Part shown: positions 58,514 to 64,000 of the stretch, in pieces
How the letters are laid out: each line of letters begins with the position of its first letter
Position numbering within the stretch: the first letter of the stretch is position 1
NCBI RefSeq assembly: GCF_036108815.1
Contig: NZ_CP107985.1
Location: 3,596,001-3,660,000, forward strand
Direction: 5' to 3'
From: Streptomyces sp. NBC_00353
Lineage (GTDB): Bacteria > Actinomycetota > Actinomycetes > Streptomycetales > Streptomycetaceae
Length of the DNA stretch: 64,000 nucleotides
Program-made: the position numbers and the translations under genes
Notes under the pieces: model-generated
What the model was told of the DNA's origin: nothing
Databases searched by the model: none
The model's input: the letters and a program-made list of their open reading frames with translations, nothing else

Positions 58514-58540
58514 CTTGCGTTTCACAGAGTGAGACGCGAG
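58514..58540. promoter_or_regulatory. candidate NdgR operator between leuC and ndgR
   Basis: CTTGCGTTTCAC and GTGAGACGCGAG flank AGA as an imperfect palindrome (10 of 12 pairs), 9 bp before the ndgR start. Its form fits an IclR-type dimer site, and NdgR is known to bind this divergent region in S. coelicolor; the exact site is my inference. Confidence 0.55.
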
Positions 58541-58549
58541 TATCGTCGT

Positions 58550-59266
58550 ATGGACAACTCTAGCGGCGTCGGCGTTCTCGACAAGGCAGCTCTGGTATTG
58601 AGCGCCCTGGAGTCCGGTCCGGCCACCCTCGCCGGGCTGGTCGCGGCGACCGGGCTCGCACGACCCACGGCCCATCGACTGGCCGTGGCACTGGAACACC
58701 ACCGGATGGTGGCGAGGGACATGCAGGGCCGTTTCATCCTCGGCCCGCGGCTGGCGGAGCTCGCGGCCGCGGCCGGCGAGGACCGCCTGCTGGCGACGGC
58801 CGGCCCGGTGCTCACACACCTGCGTGACATCACCGGCGAGAGCGCGCAGCTCTACCGCCGGCAGGGAGACATGCGGATCTGCGTGGCGGCCGCGGAGCGG
58901 CTGTCCGGACTGCGGGACACCGTTCCGGTCGGCTCCACGCTCACCATGAAGGCCGGCTCGTCGGCCCAGATCCTGATGGCCTGGGAGGAGCCGGAGCGCC
59001 TGCACCGCGGCCTCCAGGGCGCCCGCTTCACGGCGACGGCGCTCTCCGGCGTCCGGCGGCGCGGCTGGGCCCAGTCGATCGGCGAGCGGGAACCGGGCGT
59101 CGCCTCCGTCTCGGCGCCGGTGCGCGGTCCGTCGAACCGGGTGGTCGCCGCCGTCTCGGTCTCCGGACCGATCGAGCGGCTGACCCGTCACCCGGGCCGG
59201 ATGCACGCCCAGGCGGTCATCGACTCGGCCGCGCGGCTGAGCGAGGCCCTGCGCCGCAACGGCTGA
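58550..59266 (+). CDS. ndgR: IclR-family regulator NdgR
   Basis: A transcription factor controlling leucine synthesis (leuCD) and other amino acid and antibiotic genes in Streptomyces. The 238-aa protein has an N-terminal winged helix-turn-helix (VLDKAALVLSALESGPATLAGLVAATGLARPTAHRLAVALEHHRMV, ~9-53) and a C-terminal IclR effector domain (YRRQGDMRICVAAAERLSGLRDTVPVGSTLTMKAGSSAQILMAW; VASVSAPVRGPSNRVVAAVSVSGPIERL). The ATG at 58550 (MDNSSGVGVLDKAALVL) is the family start. Divergent from leuC across 174 bp. Confidence 0.93.
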   Translation: MDNSSGVGVLDKAALVLSALESGPATLAGLVAATGLARPTAHRLAVALEHHRMVARDMQGRFILGPRLAELAAAAGEDRLLATAGPVLTHLRDITGESAQLYRRQGDMRICVAAAERLSGLRDTVPVGSTLTMKAGSSAQILMAWEEPERLHRGLQGARFTATALSGVRRRGWAQSIGEREPGVASVSAPVRGPSNRVVAAVSVSGPIERLTRHPGRMHAQAVIDSAARLSEALRRNG

Positions 59267-59320
59267 CGTACTCGTTCTCCCCTGATCCGAAAGGCCGCCC
59301 CAGCGTCGTGGCGGCCCTGC

Positions 59321-59827
59321 TCAGCCCTTCCGCTCCGTGACCGAGCGATGCGCGAGACGATCCGCCGCGCGACGGCCGCGCCCCTCGACGGGCAGCACAC
59401 CGGTCACCGCAGCCAGTCCGTACGGCGGCATGTCGGCGTAGATCGATTCGTACGCCCCCTCCGGCGCGATGTACGTCTCGTGCCACAGCCCCACGTGCTG
59501 CCTGGACTTCTTCTCCTTGCGGTTCATCATCGCCCAGGCCTTGCGGTGGAACATGTCGGGAGCGCTCGCGTACGCGTACAGCTTCTCCTTCGACTCCCAG
59601 TACTGGACGACGTAGTACGTCCTCGGCGACCCGGTGAGCAGTGTGTAGCCGAGCAGTCCGCGACTCCTGTCCCGGCTCAACTCCCGCAGCATGCGCGGCA
59701 TTGCGGCGAGGACCGGCAGCCAGTGATGCACGCCCCGGAAGTGGTTGATGCGCATCCCTATGAGCAGCACGACCACCTCCCCCTCAGCAGCCGCGGTCGT
59801 CCGCCCAGGTATCGGCTTCGCAAACAT
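59321..59827 (-). CDS. DUF4188 (monooxygenase-like) protein
   Basis: A 168-aa protein with VVVLLIGMRINHFRGVHHWLPVLAAMPRML, LLGYTLLTGSPRTYYVVQYWESKEKLYAYASAPDMFHRKAWAMMNRK and VGLWHETYIAPEGAYESIYADMPPYGLAAV, the pattern of the DUF4188 family, which has a ferredoxin-like/ABM monooxygenase fold. The activity is unknown; relatives include fatty-acid/aldoxime-associated enzymes. ATG at 59825-59827. It is divergent from a MerR-type regulator whose palindromic operator lies between them, so it is the probable target of that regulator. Confidence 0.8.
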   Translation of the reverse strand: MFAKPIPGRTTAAAEGEVVVLLIGMRINHFRGVHHWLPVLAAMPRMLRELSRDRSRGLLGYTLLTGSPRTYYVVQYWESKEKLYAYASAPDMFHRKAWAMMNRKEKKSRQHVGLWHETYIAPEGAYESIYADMPPYGLAAVTGVLPVEGRGRRAADRLAHRSVTERKG

Positions 59828-59866
59828 GCAGTGCCCCCTGTCTCGTGGCCGATCATTGGAGAGCGT

Positions 59867-59889
59867 CACTATCCAATGATTGGATAGTG
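59867..59889. promoter_or_regulatory. MerR-type operator palindrome
   Basis: Arms CACTATCCAA and TTGGATAGTG around TGA form a perfect 10-3-10 palindrome in the 100-bp divergent gap between the DUF4188 gene and the MerR-type gene. A further half-site, CATTGGA, occurs at 59854-59860. This is the expected form and position of a MerR-family dimer site. Confidence 0.7.
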
Positions 59890-59927
59890 GCACTGCCCAA
59901 GGGGTGGCGCAAGGGAAGGCACCGAAC

Positions 59928-60569
59928 ATGCGACTGTCGGAACTGAGCAAGCAGAGCGGCGTCACGACCGCGACGATCAAGTACTACCTGCGTGAGGGGC
60001 TGCTGCCGCCCGGTGAACGCGTCAGCGCTACCCAGGCCGAGTACGACGAGAGCCATCTGCGCCGGCTCCGTCTGGTGCGGGCACTGATCCAGGTCGGCCG
60101 CCTTCCGGTGGCAACGGCCCGCGAAGTACTGGCACATGTCGATGACGAGTCCCTCGGCCGGACGATCCGCCTCGGCGCGGCGCTGTGGTCCCTGCCGCAC
60201 GGCCCCGAGCCGGACGAGGACGCCCCGGAGACGGCCGTGGCACGCCACGAGGTCGACCGGCTTCTCGACCGGCTCGGCTGGGCGTTCGTGCAGGATCTCG
60301 GCTCACTGGACCCCGTACATCGCGCACTGGTCGCGTCGATGGCCACCCTCATCAGGCTCGGATACCCCTGTGACATCGAGTACTTGGCGGAGCAGGCCCG
60401 CCTCATGGAGCAAGTGGCCGTCCACGACCTGGACATGATGGAGTCCTATCCGGCGGGCGCGGAGCAGGTGGAGATGGCGGTCGCCTCGGTGGTGCTCTAC
60501 GAGCCGCTGCTGCTGGCGCTGCGCAGGCTGGCCCAGGAGGAGGAGTCGGCCCGGCGGTACGGCCTCTGA
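59928..60569 (+). CDS. MerR-family transcriptional regulator
   Basis: A 213-aa regulator. The N-terminal MerR helix-turn-helix MRLSELSKQSGVTTATIKYYLREGLLPPGERVSATQAEYDESHLRRLRLVRALIQVGRLPVATAREVL (1-67) is complete; the long C-terminal region (~75-213) is helical, like TipA-type or MerR effector domains without cysteines for metal. The ATG at 59928 follows AAGGGAAGG. It is divergent from the DUF4188 gene, its likely target. The effector is unknown. Confidence 0.87.
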   Translation: MRLSELSKQSGVTTATIKYYLREGLLPPGERVSATQAEYDESHLRRLRLVRALIQVGRLPVATAREVLAHVDDESLGRTIRLGAALWSLPHGPEPDEDAPETAVARHEVDRLLDRLGWAFVQDLGSLDPVHRALVASMATLIRLGYPCDIEYLAEQARLMEQVAVHDLDMMESYPAGAEQVEMAVASVVLYEPLLLALRRLAQEEESARRYGL

Positions 60570-60611
60570 CCACAGCGGGTTCCCCGCGCACAACAGGCCC
60601 CGGACATACGG

Positions 60612-60645
60612 CCAAGGGCCCTTCACCGAAGTGAAGGGCCCTTGG
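60612..60645 (+). terminator. rho-independent terminator after the MerR-type gene
   Basis: CCAAGGGCCCTTCAC (60612-60626), loop CGAA, and its exact complement (60631-60645), followed by TTTTC. It ends the regulator gene and, read in the other direction, the tRNA array. Confidence 0.93.
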
Positions 60646-60660
60646 TTTTCTGCTCTGTTG

Positions 60661-60733
60661 TACCCCCGACCGGATTCGAACCGGCGCTACTGCCGTGAGA
60701 GGGCAGCGTGCTAGGCCGCTACACAACGGGGGC
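60661..60733 (-). tRNA. tRNA-Glu(CTC), copy 1
   Basis: A 73-nt gene starting GCCCCCGTTGTGTAGC, anticodon loop CCTCTCA giving CTC, T-arm CGGTTCGAATCCG, discriminator A; CCA is not encoded. Acceptor, D, anticodon and T stems all form. Identical to copies at 60836 and 60969. Last gene of the five-tRNA array. Confidence 0.97.
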
Positions 60734-60751
60734 GTGATACTGCATCTTGCG

Positions 60752-60823
60752 CTGGGCTACCAGGACTCGAACCTAGAATGACGGTACCAGAAACCGTAGT
60801 GTTGCCAATTACACCATAGCCCA
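60752..60823 (-). tRNA. tRNA-Gln(CTG), copy 1
   Basis: A 72-nt gene starting TGGGCTATGGTGTAATTGG, anticodon loop TTCTGGT giving CTG, T-arm AGGTTCGAGTCCT, ending TAGCCCA plus discriminator G; CCA is not encoded. Identical to the copy at 61066. Confidence 0.97.
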
Positions 60824-60835
60824 TGGTGTTACAAG

Positions 60836-60908
60836 TACCCCCGACCGGATTCGAACCGGCGCTACTGCCGTGAGAGGGCAGCGTGCTAGGCCGCTACACA
60901 ACGGGGGC
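60836..60908 (-). tRNA. tRNA-Glu(CTC), copy 2
   Basis: Same 73-nt sequence as copy 1, with anticodon CTC. It lies 12 nt before tRNA-Gln copy 1 and 60 nt after tRNA-Glu copy 3. Confidence 0.97.
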
Positions 60909-60968
60909 CCTAGCGATCCTGCATCGAAATCGTGGGTGCGACCCAAATGATCTCGCGGGAAGGATCTG

Positions 60969-61041
60969 TACCCCCGACCGGATTCGAACCGGCGCTACTG
61001 CCGTGAGAGGGCAGCGTGCTAGGCCGCTACACAACGGGGGC
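60969..61041 (-). tRNA. tRNA-Glu(CTC), copy 3
   Basis: Same 73-nt sequence as copies 1 and 2. It follows tRNA-Gln copy 2 by 24 nt in transcription order. Confidence 0.97.
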
Positions 61042-61065
61042 GTGTTTTACAGATGAAGCTCTGCG

Positions 61066-61137
61066 CTGGGCTACCAGGACTCGAACCTAGAATGACGGTA
61101 CCAGAAACCGTAGTGTTGCCAATTACACCATAGCCCA
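61066..61137 (-). tRNA. tRNA-Gln(CTG), copy 2
   Basis: Same 72-nt sequence as tRNA-Gln copy 1. It is the first gene of the array in transcription order; the array promoter should lie in 61138-61224, along with a short CCCCC-AGA-GGGGG hairpin (61149-61161) after the HAD gene. Confidence 0.97.
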
Positions 61138-61224
61138 CCAAAACTCAACCCCCAGAGGGGGTTTTGTTCGGCTTGCGCTTCCCGGCCGGATCTTTCGGCC
61201 CGCTCGGGCGGCGCAGGAAGAACA

Positions 61225-61944
61225 TTACCCGAAGGTGTCCGACGCTCCAAAACGGGTATTGCCCGCCAACAGTCCGGGGAGCTGATCAAGGCCGGTGATC
61301 CGGACCAGATCGGGGCGTCCGCCACGCCCGTCCCTGTCCAGCCAGACCCCCTTCAGTCCGGCCGCCACCGCCCCACCGGCGTCGATGTCCGGGTGGTCGC
61401 CGACGTACACGGCGTCCTGCGGCGCCAGCCCGAGCGTGTCGCAGGCGGCGTGGAACGCCCCGGCCTCGGGCTTGGAGACGCCGAGCTCCACCGCGCACAC
61501 CACGGCCTCGAAGCGGTCCCGCACGCCGAGGGTGCGCAGTTTGCGGTCCTGGTTGATGATGCTGGAATTCGACAGGACGGCATGCCGGTAGCGGCCGGCC
61601 AATAGGTCCAGGGCCGGCACGGCGTCCGGGAAGAGCGCCCACGCGGCCTCGTAGTGCACAACGTGCCGGCCGAACCATTCATCGGCCTCCGCGTCCGTCA
61701 GCGGCCGCCCGAGGAACGCACGGACCCGCTCCCGGCGCTGCCCCTGGAAGTCGGTCTCCCCCGCGGCGAGACGCGCCCACTGGACGTCGGTGATGGCCCG
61801 CCATGCCTCGAGGGCCTGCTCGACGGACGCGTACCCGCCGGGCAGGCCCTCGCTCGCCAGATGTTTGCGCATACCGACACGGTCGGCGCCCGTGTAGTCG
61901 AAGATCGTGTCGTCGATGTCCCAGATCACGGCTCGGATCGGCAT
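61225..61944 (-). CDS. HAD-superfamily hydrolase
   Basis: A 239-aa phosphatase-like protein. HAD motifs are intact: I VIWDIDDTIFDYTG (nucleophile Asp9), II VLSNSS (~120), III Lys in GVSKPEAGAFHAAC, IV YVGDHPDIDAGGAVAAGLKGVWLDRDG. The cap is helical, as in subfamily I enzymes such as phosphoglycolate or haloacid dehalogenases. The substrate is unknown. It lies between gltX and the tRNA array on the same strand. Confidence 0.88.
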   Translation of the reverse strand: MPIRAVIWDIDDTIFDYTGADRVGMRKHLASEGLPGGYASVEQALEAWRAITDVQWARLAAGETDFQGQRRERVRAFLGRPLTDAEADEWFGRHVVHYEAAWALFPDAVPALDLLAGRYRHAVLSNSSIINQDRKLRTLGVRDRFEAVVCAVELGVSKPEAGAFHAACDTLGLAPQDAVYVGDHPDIDAGGAVAAGLKGVWLDRDGRGGRPDLVRITGLDQLPGLLAGNTRFGASDTFG

Positions 61945-61982
61945 GAGGCCACGCTACCGCTCAGCCGGGGCTCAGACACATG

Positions 61983-62025
61983 GAAGGGGGCGGCCCCCGG
62001 AACGAAACCGGTGGCCGCCCCCTTC
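61983..62025 (-). terminator. terminator after gltX
   Basis: GAAGGGGGCGGCC (61983-61995) pairs exactly with GGCCGCCCCCTTC (62013-62025), and the loop has further CCGG/CCGG pairing. It lies 18 nt after the gltX stop. Confidence 0.8.
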
Positions 62026-62042
62026 GGGCGTGCAGGAGCCGC

Positions 62043-63515
62043 TTACGCGGCCAGCTTGGCCAGTGTCGCGTCGATGCGGGCGATCGTCTTCTCGCGGCCC
62101 AGGATCTCAAGGGACTCGAAGAGCGGCAGACCGATCGTCCGGCCGGTGACGGCGACGCGGACCGGGGCCTGGGCCTTGCCGAGCTTCAGGCCGTGCTCCT
62201 CACCTGCGGCGAGGATGGCGTTCTTCAGGGCCTCGGCGTTCCACTCGGCGTCGACCAGCTTCGCGCGGGCGGTGACGAGCAGGGCGTCGGAACCCTCCTT
62301 CATCGCCTTGGCCCAGGACGCCTCGTCCTCGACCGGCTCGTCGAGGAAGAGGAAGTCGACGTTGGCCGTGATGTCCGAGAGGACGGTGACGCGGGTCTGG
62401 GCGTAGGGAGCGATGGCTTCGAACCGGGCGGCGTCGAAGGCCTCCGGGGCCCAGGGGGCGAACGGGGCCTTCAGCCAGGGGCCGCACGCCTCGGTGAAGG
62501 TCTTCACGTCGAGCATGCGGATGTGCTCGGCGTTGATGTGCTCGCACTTCTTCAGGTCGAAGCGCGCCGGGTTGGCGTTGACGTCCTTGATGTCGAACGC
62601 CGCCACCATCTCCTCGATGGAGAAGATGTCGCGGTCCTCGGCGATCGACCAGCCCAGCAGGGAAAGGTAGTTGAGCAGACCCTGAGGGAGGAAGCCGCGC
62701 TCGCGGTAGAGGTTGAGCGAGGCCTGCGGGTCACGCTTGGAGAGCTTCTTGTTGCCCTCGCCCATGACGTACGGCAGGTGCCCGAAGACAGGAGTCTCCT
62801 TGGCGATGCCCAGCTCGATCAGCGCCTTGTAGAGAGCGAGCTGACGCGGGGTGGAGGAGAGCAGGTCCTCGCCGCGCAGGACGTGGGTGATCTCCATCAG
62901 CGCGTCGTCGACCGGGTTGACCAGCGTGTAGAGCGGGGCTCCGTTGGCCCGGACGATGCCGTAGTCCGGCACGTTCTCCGGCTGGAAGGTCAGCTCGCCG
63001 CGGACCAGGTCCGTGAAGGTGAGCGCCTCGTCGGGCATCCGGAAGCGGACGATGGACGTCCGGCCCTCGGCCTCGTACGCGGCGGTCTGCTCGGCGGTCA
63101 GGTCGCGGCAGTGGCCGTCGTAGCCGGACGGCTTGCCGGCGGCGCGGGCGGCGTCACGGCGGGTGTCGAGCTCCTCGGTGGTGCAGTAGCAGTGGTACGC
63201 GTACCCGCCGGCGAGAAGCTTCTCGGCGACATCCTTGTAGATGTCCATACGCTGCGACTGCCGGTACGGGGCGTGCGGGCCGCCGACCTCGGGGCCCTCG
63301 TCCCAGTCGAAACCGAGCCAGCGCATCGAGTCGAGCAGCTGGTCGTACGACTCCTCGGAGTCGCGGGCCGCGTCGGTGTCCTCGATACGGAAGACCAGGG
63401 TGCCGCCGTGGTGCCGGGCGAAGGCCCAGTTGAAGAGGGCGGTGCGGACCAGGCCCACGTGGGGGTTGCCGGTCGGGGAGGGACAGAAACGTACGCGGAC
63501 GTCTGTGTTAGCCAC
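62043..63515 (-). CDS. gltX: glutamyl-tRNA synthetase
   Basis: Charges tRNA-Glu and, in Streptomyces, also tRNA-Gln, which is then amidated by GatCAB. The 490-aa class I enzyme has the HIGH-type motif CPSPTGNPHVGLVRTALFNW (~11-30), the KMSKS-type motif NKKLSKRD near residue 257 and the catalytic fold segments VFRIEDTD and HVLRGEDLLSSTPRQ. The insertion CYCTTEELDTRRDAARAAGKPSGYDGHCRDL contains a possible zinc site. GTG start at 63513-63515, overlapping the upstream gene's stop by 8 nt. The tRNA-Glu/Gln array it serves is 1 kb downstream. Confidence 0.97.
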   Translation of the reverse strand: MANTDVRVRFCPSPTGNPHVGLVRTALFNWAFARHHGGTLVFRIEDTDAARDSEESYDQLLDSMRWLGFDWDEGPEVGGPHAPYRQSQRMDIYKDVAEKLLAGGYAYHCYCTTEELDTRRDAARAAGKPSGYDGHCRDLTAEQTAAYEAEGRTSIVRFRMPDEALTFTDLVRGELTFQPENVPDYGIVRANGAPLYTLVNPVDDALMEITHVLRGEDLLSSTPRQLALYKALIELGIAKETPVFGHLPYVMGEGNKKLSKRDPQASLNLYRERGFLPQGLLNYLSLLGWSIAEDRDIFSIEEMVAAFDIKDVNANPARFDLKKCEHINAEHIRMLDVKTFTEACGPWLKAPFAPWAPEAFDAARFEAIAPYAQTRVTVLSDITANVDFLFLDEPVEDEASWAKAMKEGSDALLVTARAKLVDAEWNAEALKNAILAAGEEHGLKLGKAQAPVRVAVTGRTIGLPLFESLEILGREKTIARIDATLAKLAA

Positions 63516-64000
63516 GCTTGATCACCTTGTTGGTGAGAGTGCCGATGCCTTCGATGGAGACGGCGACCTCGTCGCCGACATGCAGGGGTCCGACCCCTGC
63601 CGGAGTGCCGGTGAGGATCACATCGCCCGGGAGCAGCGTCATGGCCTCCGTGATGTGGACGACCAGATCCTCGATGGAGCGGATCATTTCGCTCGTACGG
63701 CCCAGTTGACGTTGCTCGCCGTTGACCGTGGCCTGAATGGCGAGGTCGCTGGGGTCGAGGTCGGTCTCCACCCAGGGGCCGAGCGGGCAGGACGTGTCGA
63801 AGCCCTTGGCCCGGGCCCACTGCTTCTCGCGCTTCTGGGCATCGCGGGCGGTGACGTCATTGGCGCAGGTGTAGCCGAAGATGACGTCCTTGACGCGCTC
63901 ACGCGGCACTTCGCGGCACATCCGGCCGATGACCACGGCCAGCTCGGCCTCGTAGTGCACTTCGTTGGAGAAGGAGGGGTACTCGATGGCGTCCCCGGAG
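63508..64000 (-). CDS. fumarylacetoacetate hydrolase-family protein (5' end outside the window)
   Basis: The C-terminal ~164 residues of a metal-dependent C-C bond hydrolase or decarboxylase fold protein. Visible motifs are HYEAELAVVIGRMCREV (metal-binding Glu residues), VFGYTCANDVTARDAQ (here IFGYTCANDVTARD), KGFDTSCPLGPWV and LLPGDVILTGTPAGVGPLHVGDEV. The frame continues through the window's right edge (SGDAIEYPSFSNEVHYEAEL), so the start is missing. Its TAA stop lies inside the gltX start region (8-nt overlap), implying coupled expression with gltX. Confidence 0.9.
   Translation of the reverse strand, partial: SGDAIEYPSFSNEVHYEAELAVVIGRMCREVPRERVKDVIFGYTCANDVTARDAQKREKQWARAKGFDTSCPLGPWVETDLDPSDLAIQATVNGEQRQLGRTSEMIRSIEDLVVHITEAMTLLPGDVILTGTPAGVGPLHVGDEVAVSIEGIGTLTNKVIKRG

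Noticed and set aside
58376..58549. Leucine leader peptide / attenuator for leuCD
   Set aside because: No short frame with clustered leucine codons was found; only a small hairpin near the ribosome site.
58376..59206. N-terminal extension of leuC
   Set aside because: Runs antisense through ndgR; the normal LeuC N-terminus MGRTLAEKVWDDHVV begins at 58375 with a good ribosome site.
60661..61137. Integrated element at the tRNA array
   Set aside because: No integrase, excisionase or direct repeat of a tRNA 3' end was found beside the array; neighbours are core genes.
1..64000. CRISPR array or cas genes
   Set aside because: No regularly spaced repeat array and no Cas-like protein anywhere in the window.

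Overview
This window is a GC-rich actinomycete chromosome segment, almost certainly from a Streptomyces. The signs are strong third-position GC, GTG starts, the Streptomyces-type HU protein with a lysine-rich tail, NsdA, a GlnR box in front of amtB, NdgR beside leuCD, and a gene order (rpsP-rimM-trmD, ffh, glnD-glnK-amtB, nsdA, ftsY, glcP, smc, mutM-rnc-rpmF, coaD-rsmD-recG, rpmB, thiD-thiL, ddl-gpsA-plsC, cofC, hupS, leuCD-ndgR, tRNA-Gln/Glu, gltX) that I recall from the S. coelicolor core chromosome. It is mostly core housekeeping DNA with one clear insertion sequence and a few small accessory patches.

Layout. 0-5.8 kb: ribosome and tRNA maturation (rpsP, khpA, rimM, trmD), a SprT-like metalloprotein, an archaeal/eukaryotic-type prolyl-tRNA synthetase and a methyltransferase. 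5.8-18 kb: membrane protein quality control and targeting (ftsH, ffh, ftsY) around the nitrogen-signalling operon amtB-glnK-glnD, then nsdA and a prim-pol-like gene. 18-28 kb: transporters (cytosine permease, GlcP), a luciferase-like oxidoreductase, smc, a small coiled-coil gene, acylphosphatase and a secreted CAP protein. 28.2-31.3 kb: an accessory patch with a possible TnpB remnant, a DUF6479-like membrane protein, a Gfo/Idh/MocA dehydrogenase and a divergent HxlR regulator. 31.3-38.8 kb: mutM, rnc, rpmF, a YceD protein, a SepIVA-like coiled-coil protein, coaD, rsmD and recG.

39-46 kb is the most unusual part. A 1,985-bp IS5-type element with near-identical 24-bp ends and a 5-bp target duplication (CTGAG) sits exactly after codon 4 of an HSP90-like ATPase gene. 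It has cut the native start codon and promoter away from the gene body, but its right end supplies a new in-frame ATG. It carries a transposase with a TTA codon, an overlapping 134-aa accessory gene, and an apparent 171-aa passenger gene on the opposite strand. The HSP90-like gene overlaps by 4 nt a 982-aa helical-repeat gene, forming a two-gene chaperone-like unit whose role I do not know.

46-64 kb: a FakA-like kinase, rpmB, thiD-thiL, an AsnC-type ligand-binding protein, a DUF3515 lipoprotein, ddl, gpsA-plsC, cofC (F420 synthesis), a cold-shock-like protein, hupS, leuCD with divergent ndgR, a DUF4188 gene with divergent MerR regulator, five tRNA genes (Gln-Glu-Glu-Gln-Glu), a HAD hydrolase, gltX, and a fumarylacetoacetate-hydrolase-family gene cut by the window end. 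Several divergent promoters carry strong palindromes that look like operators (GlnR, HxlR, LacI-type, IclR/NdgR, MerR).
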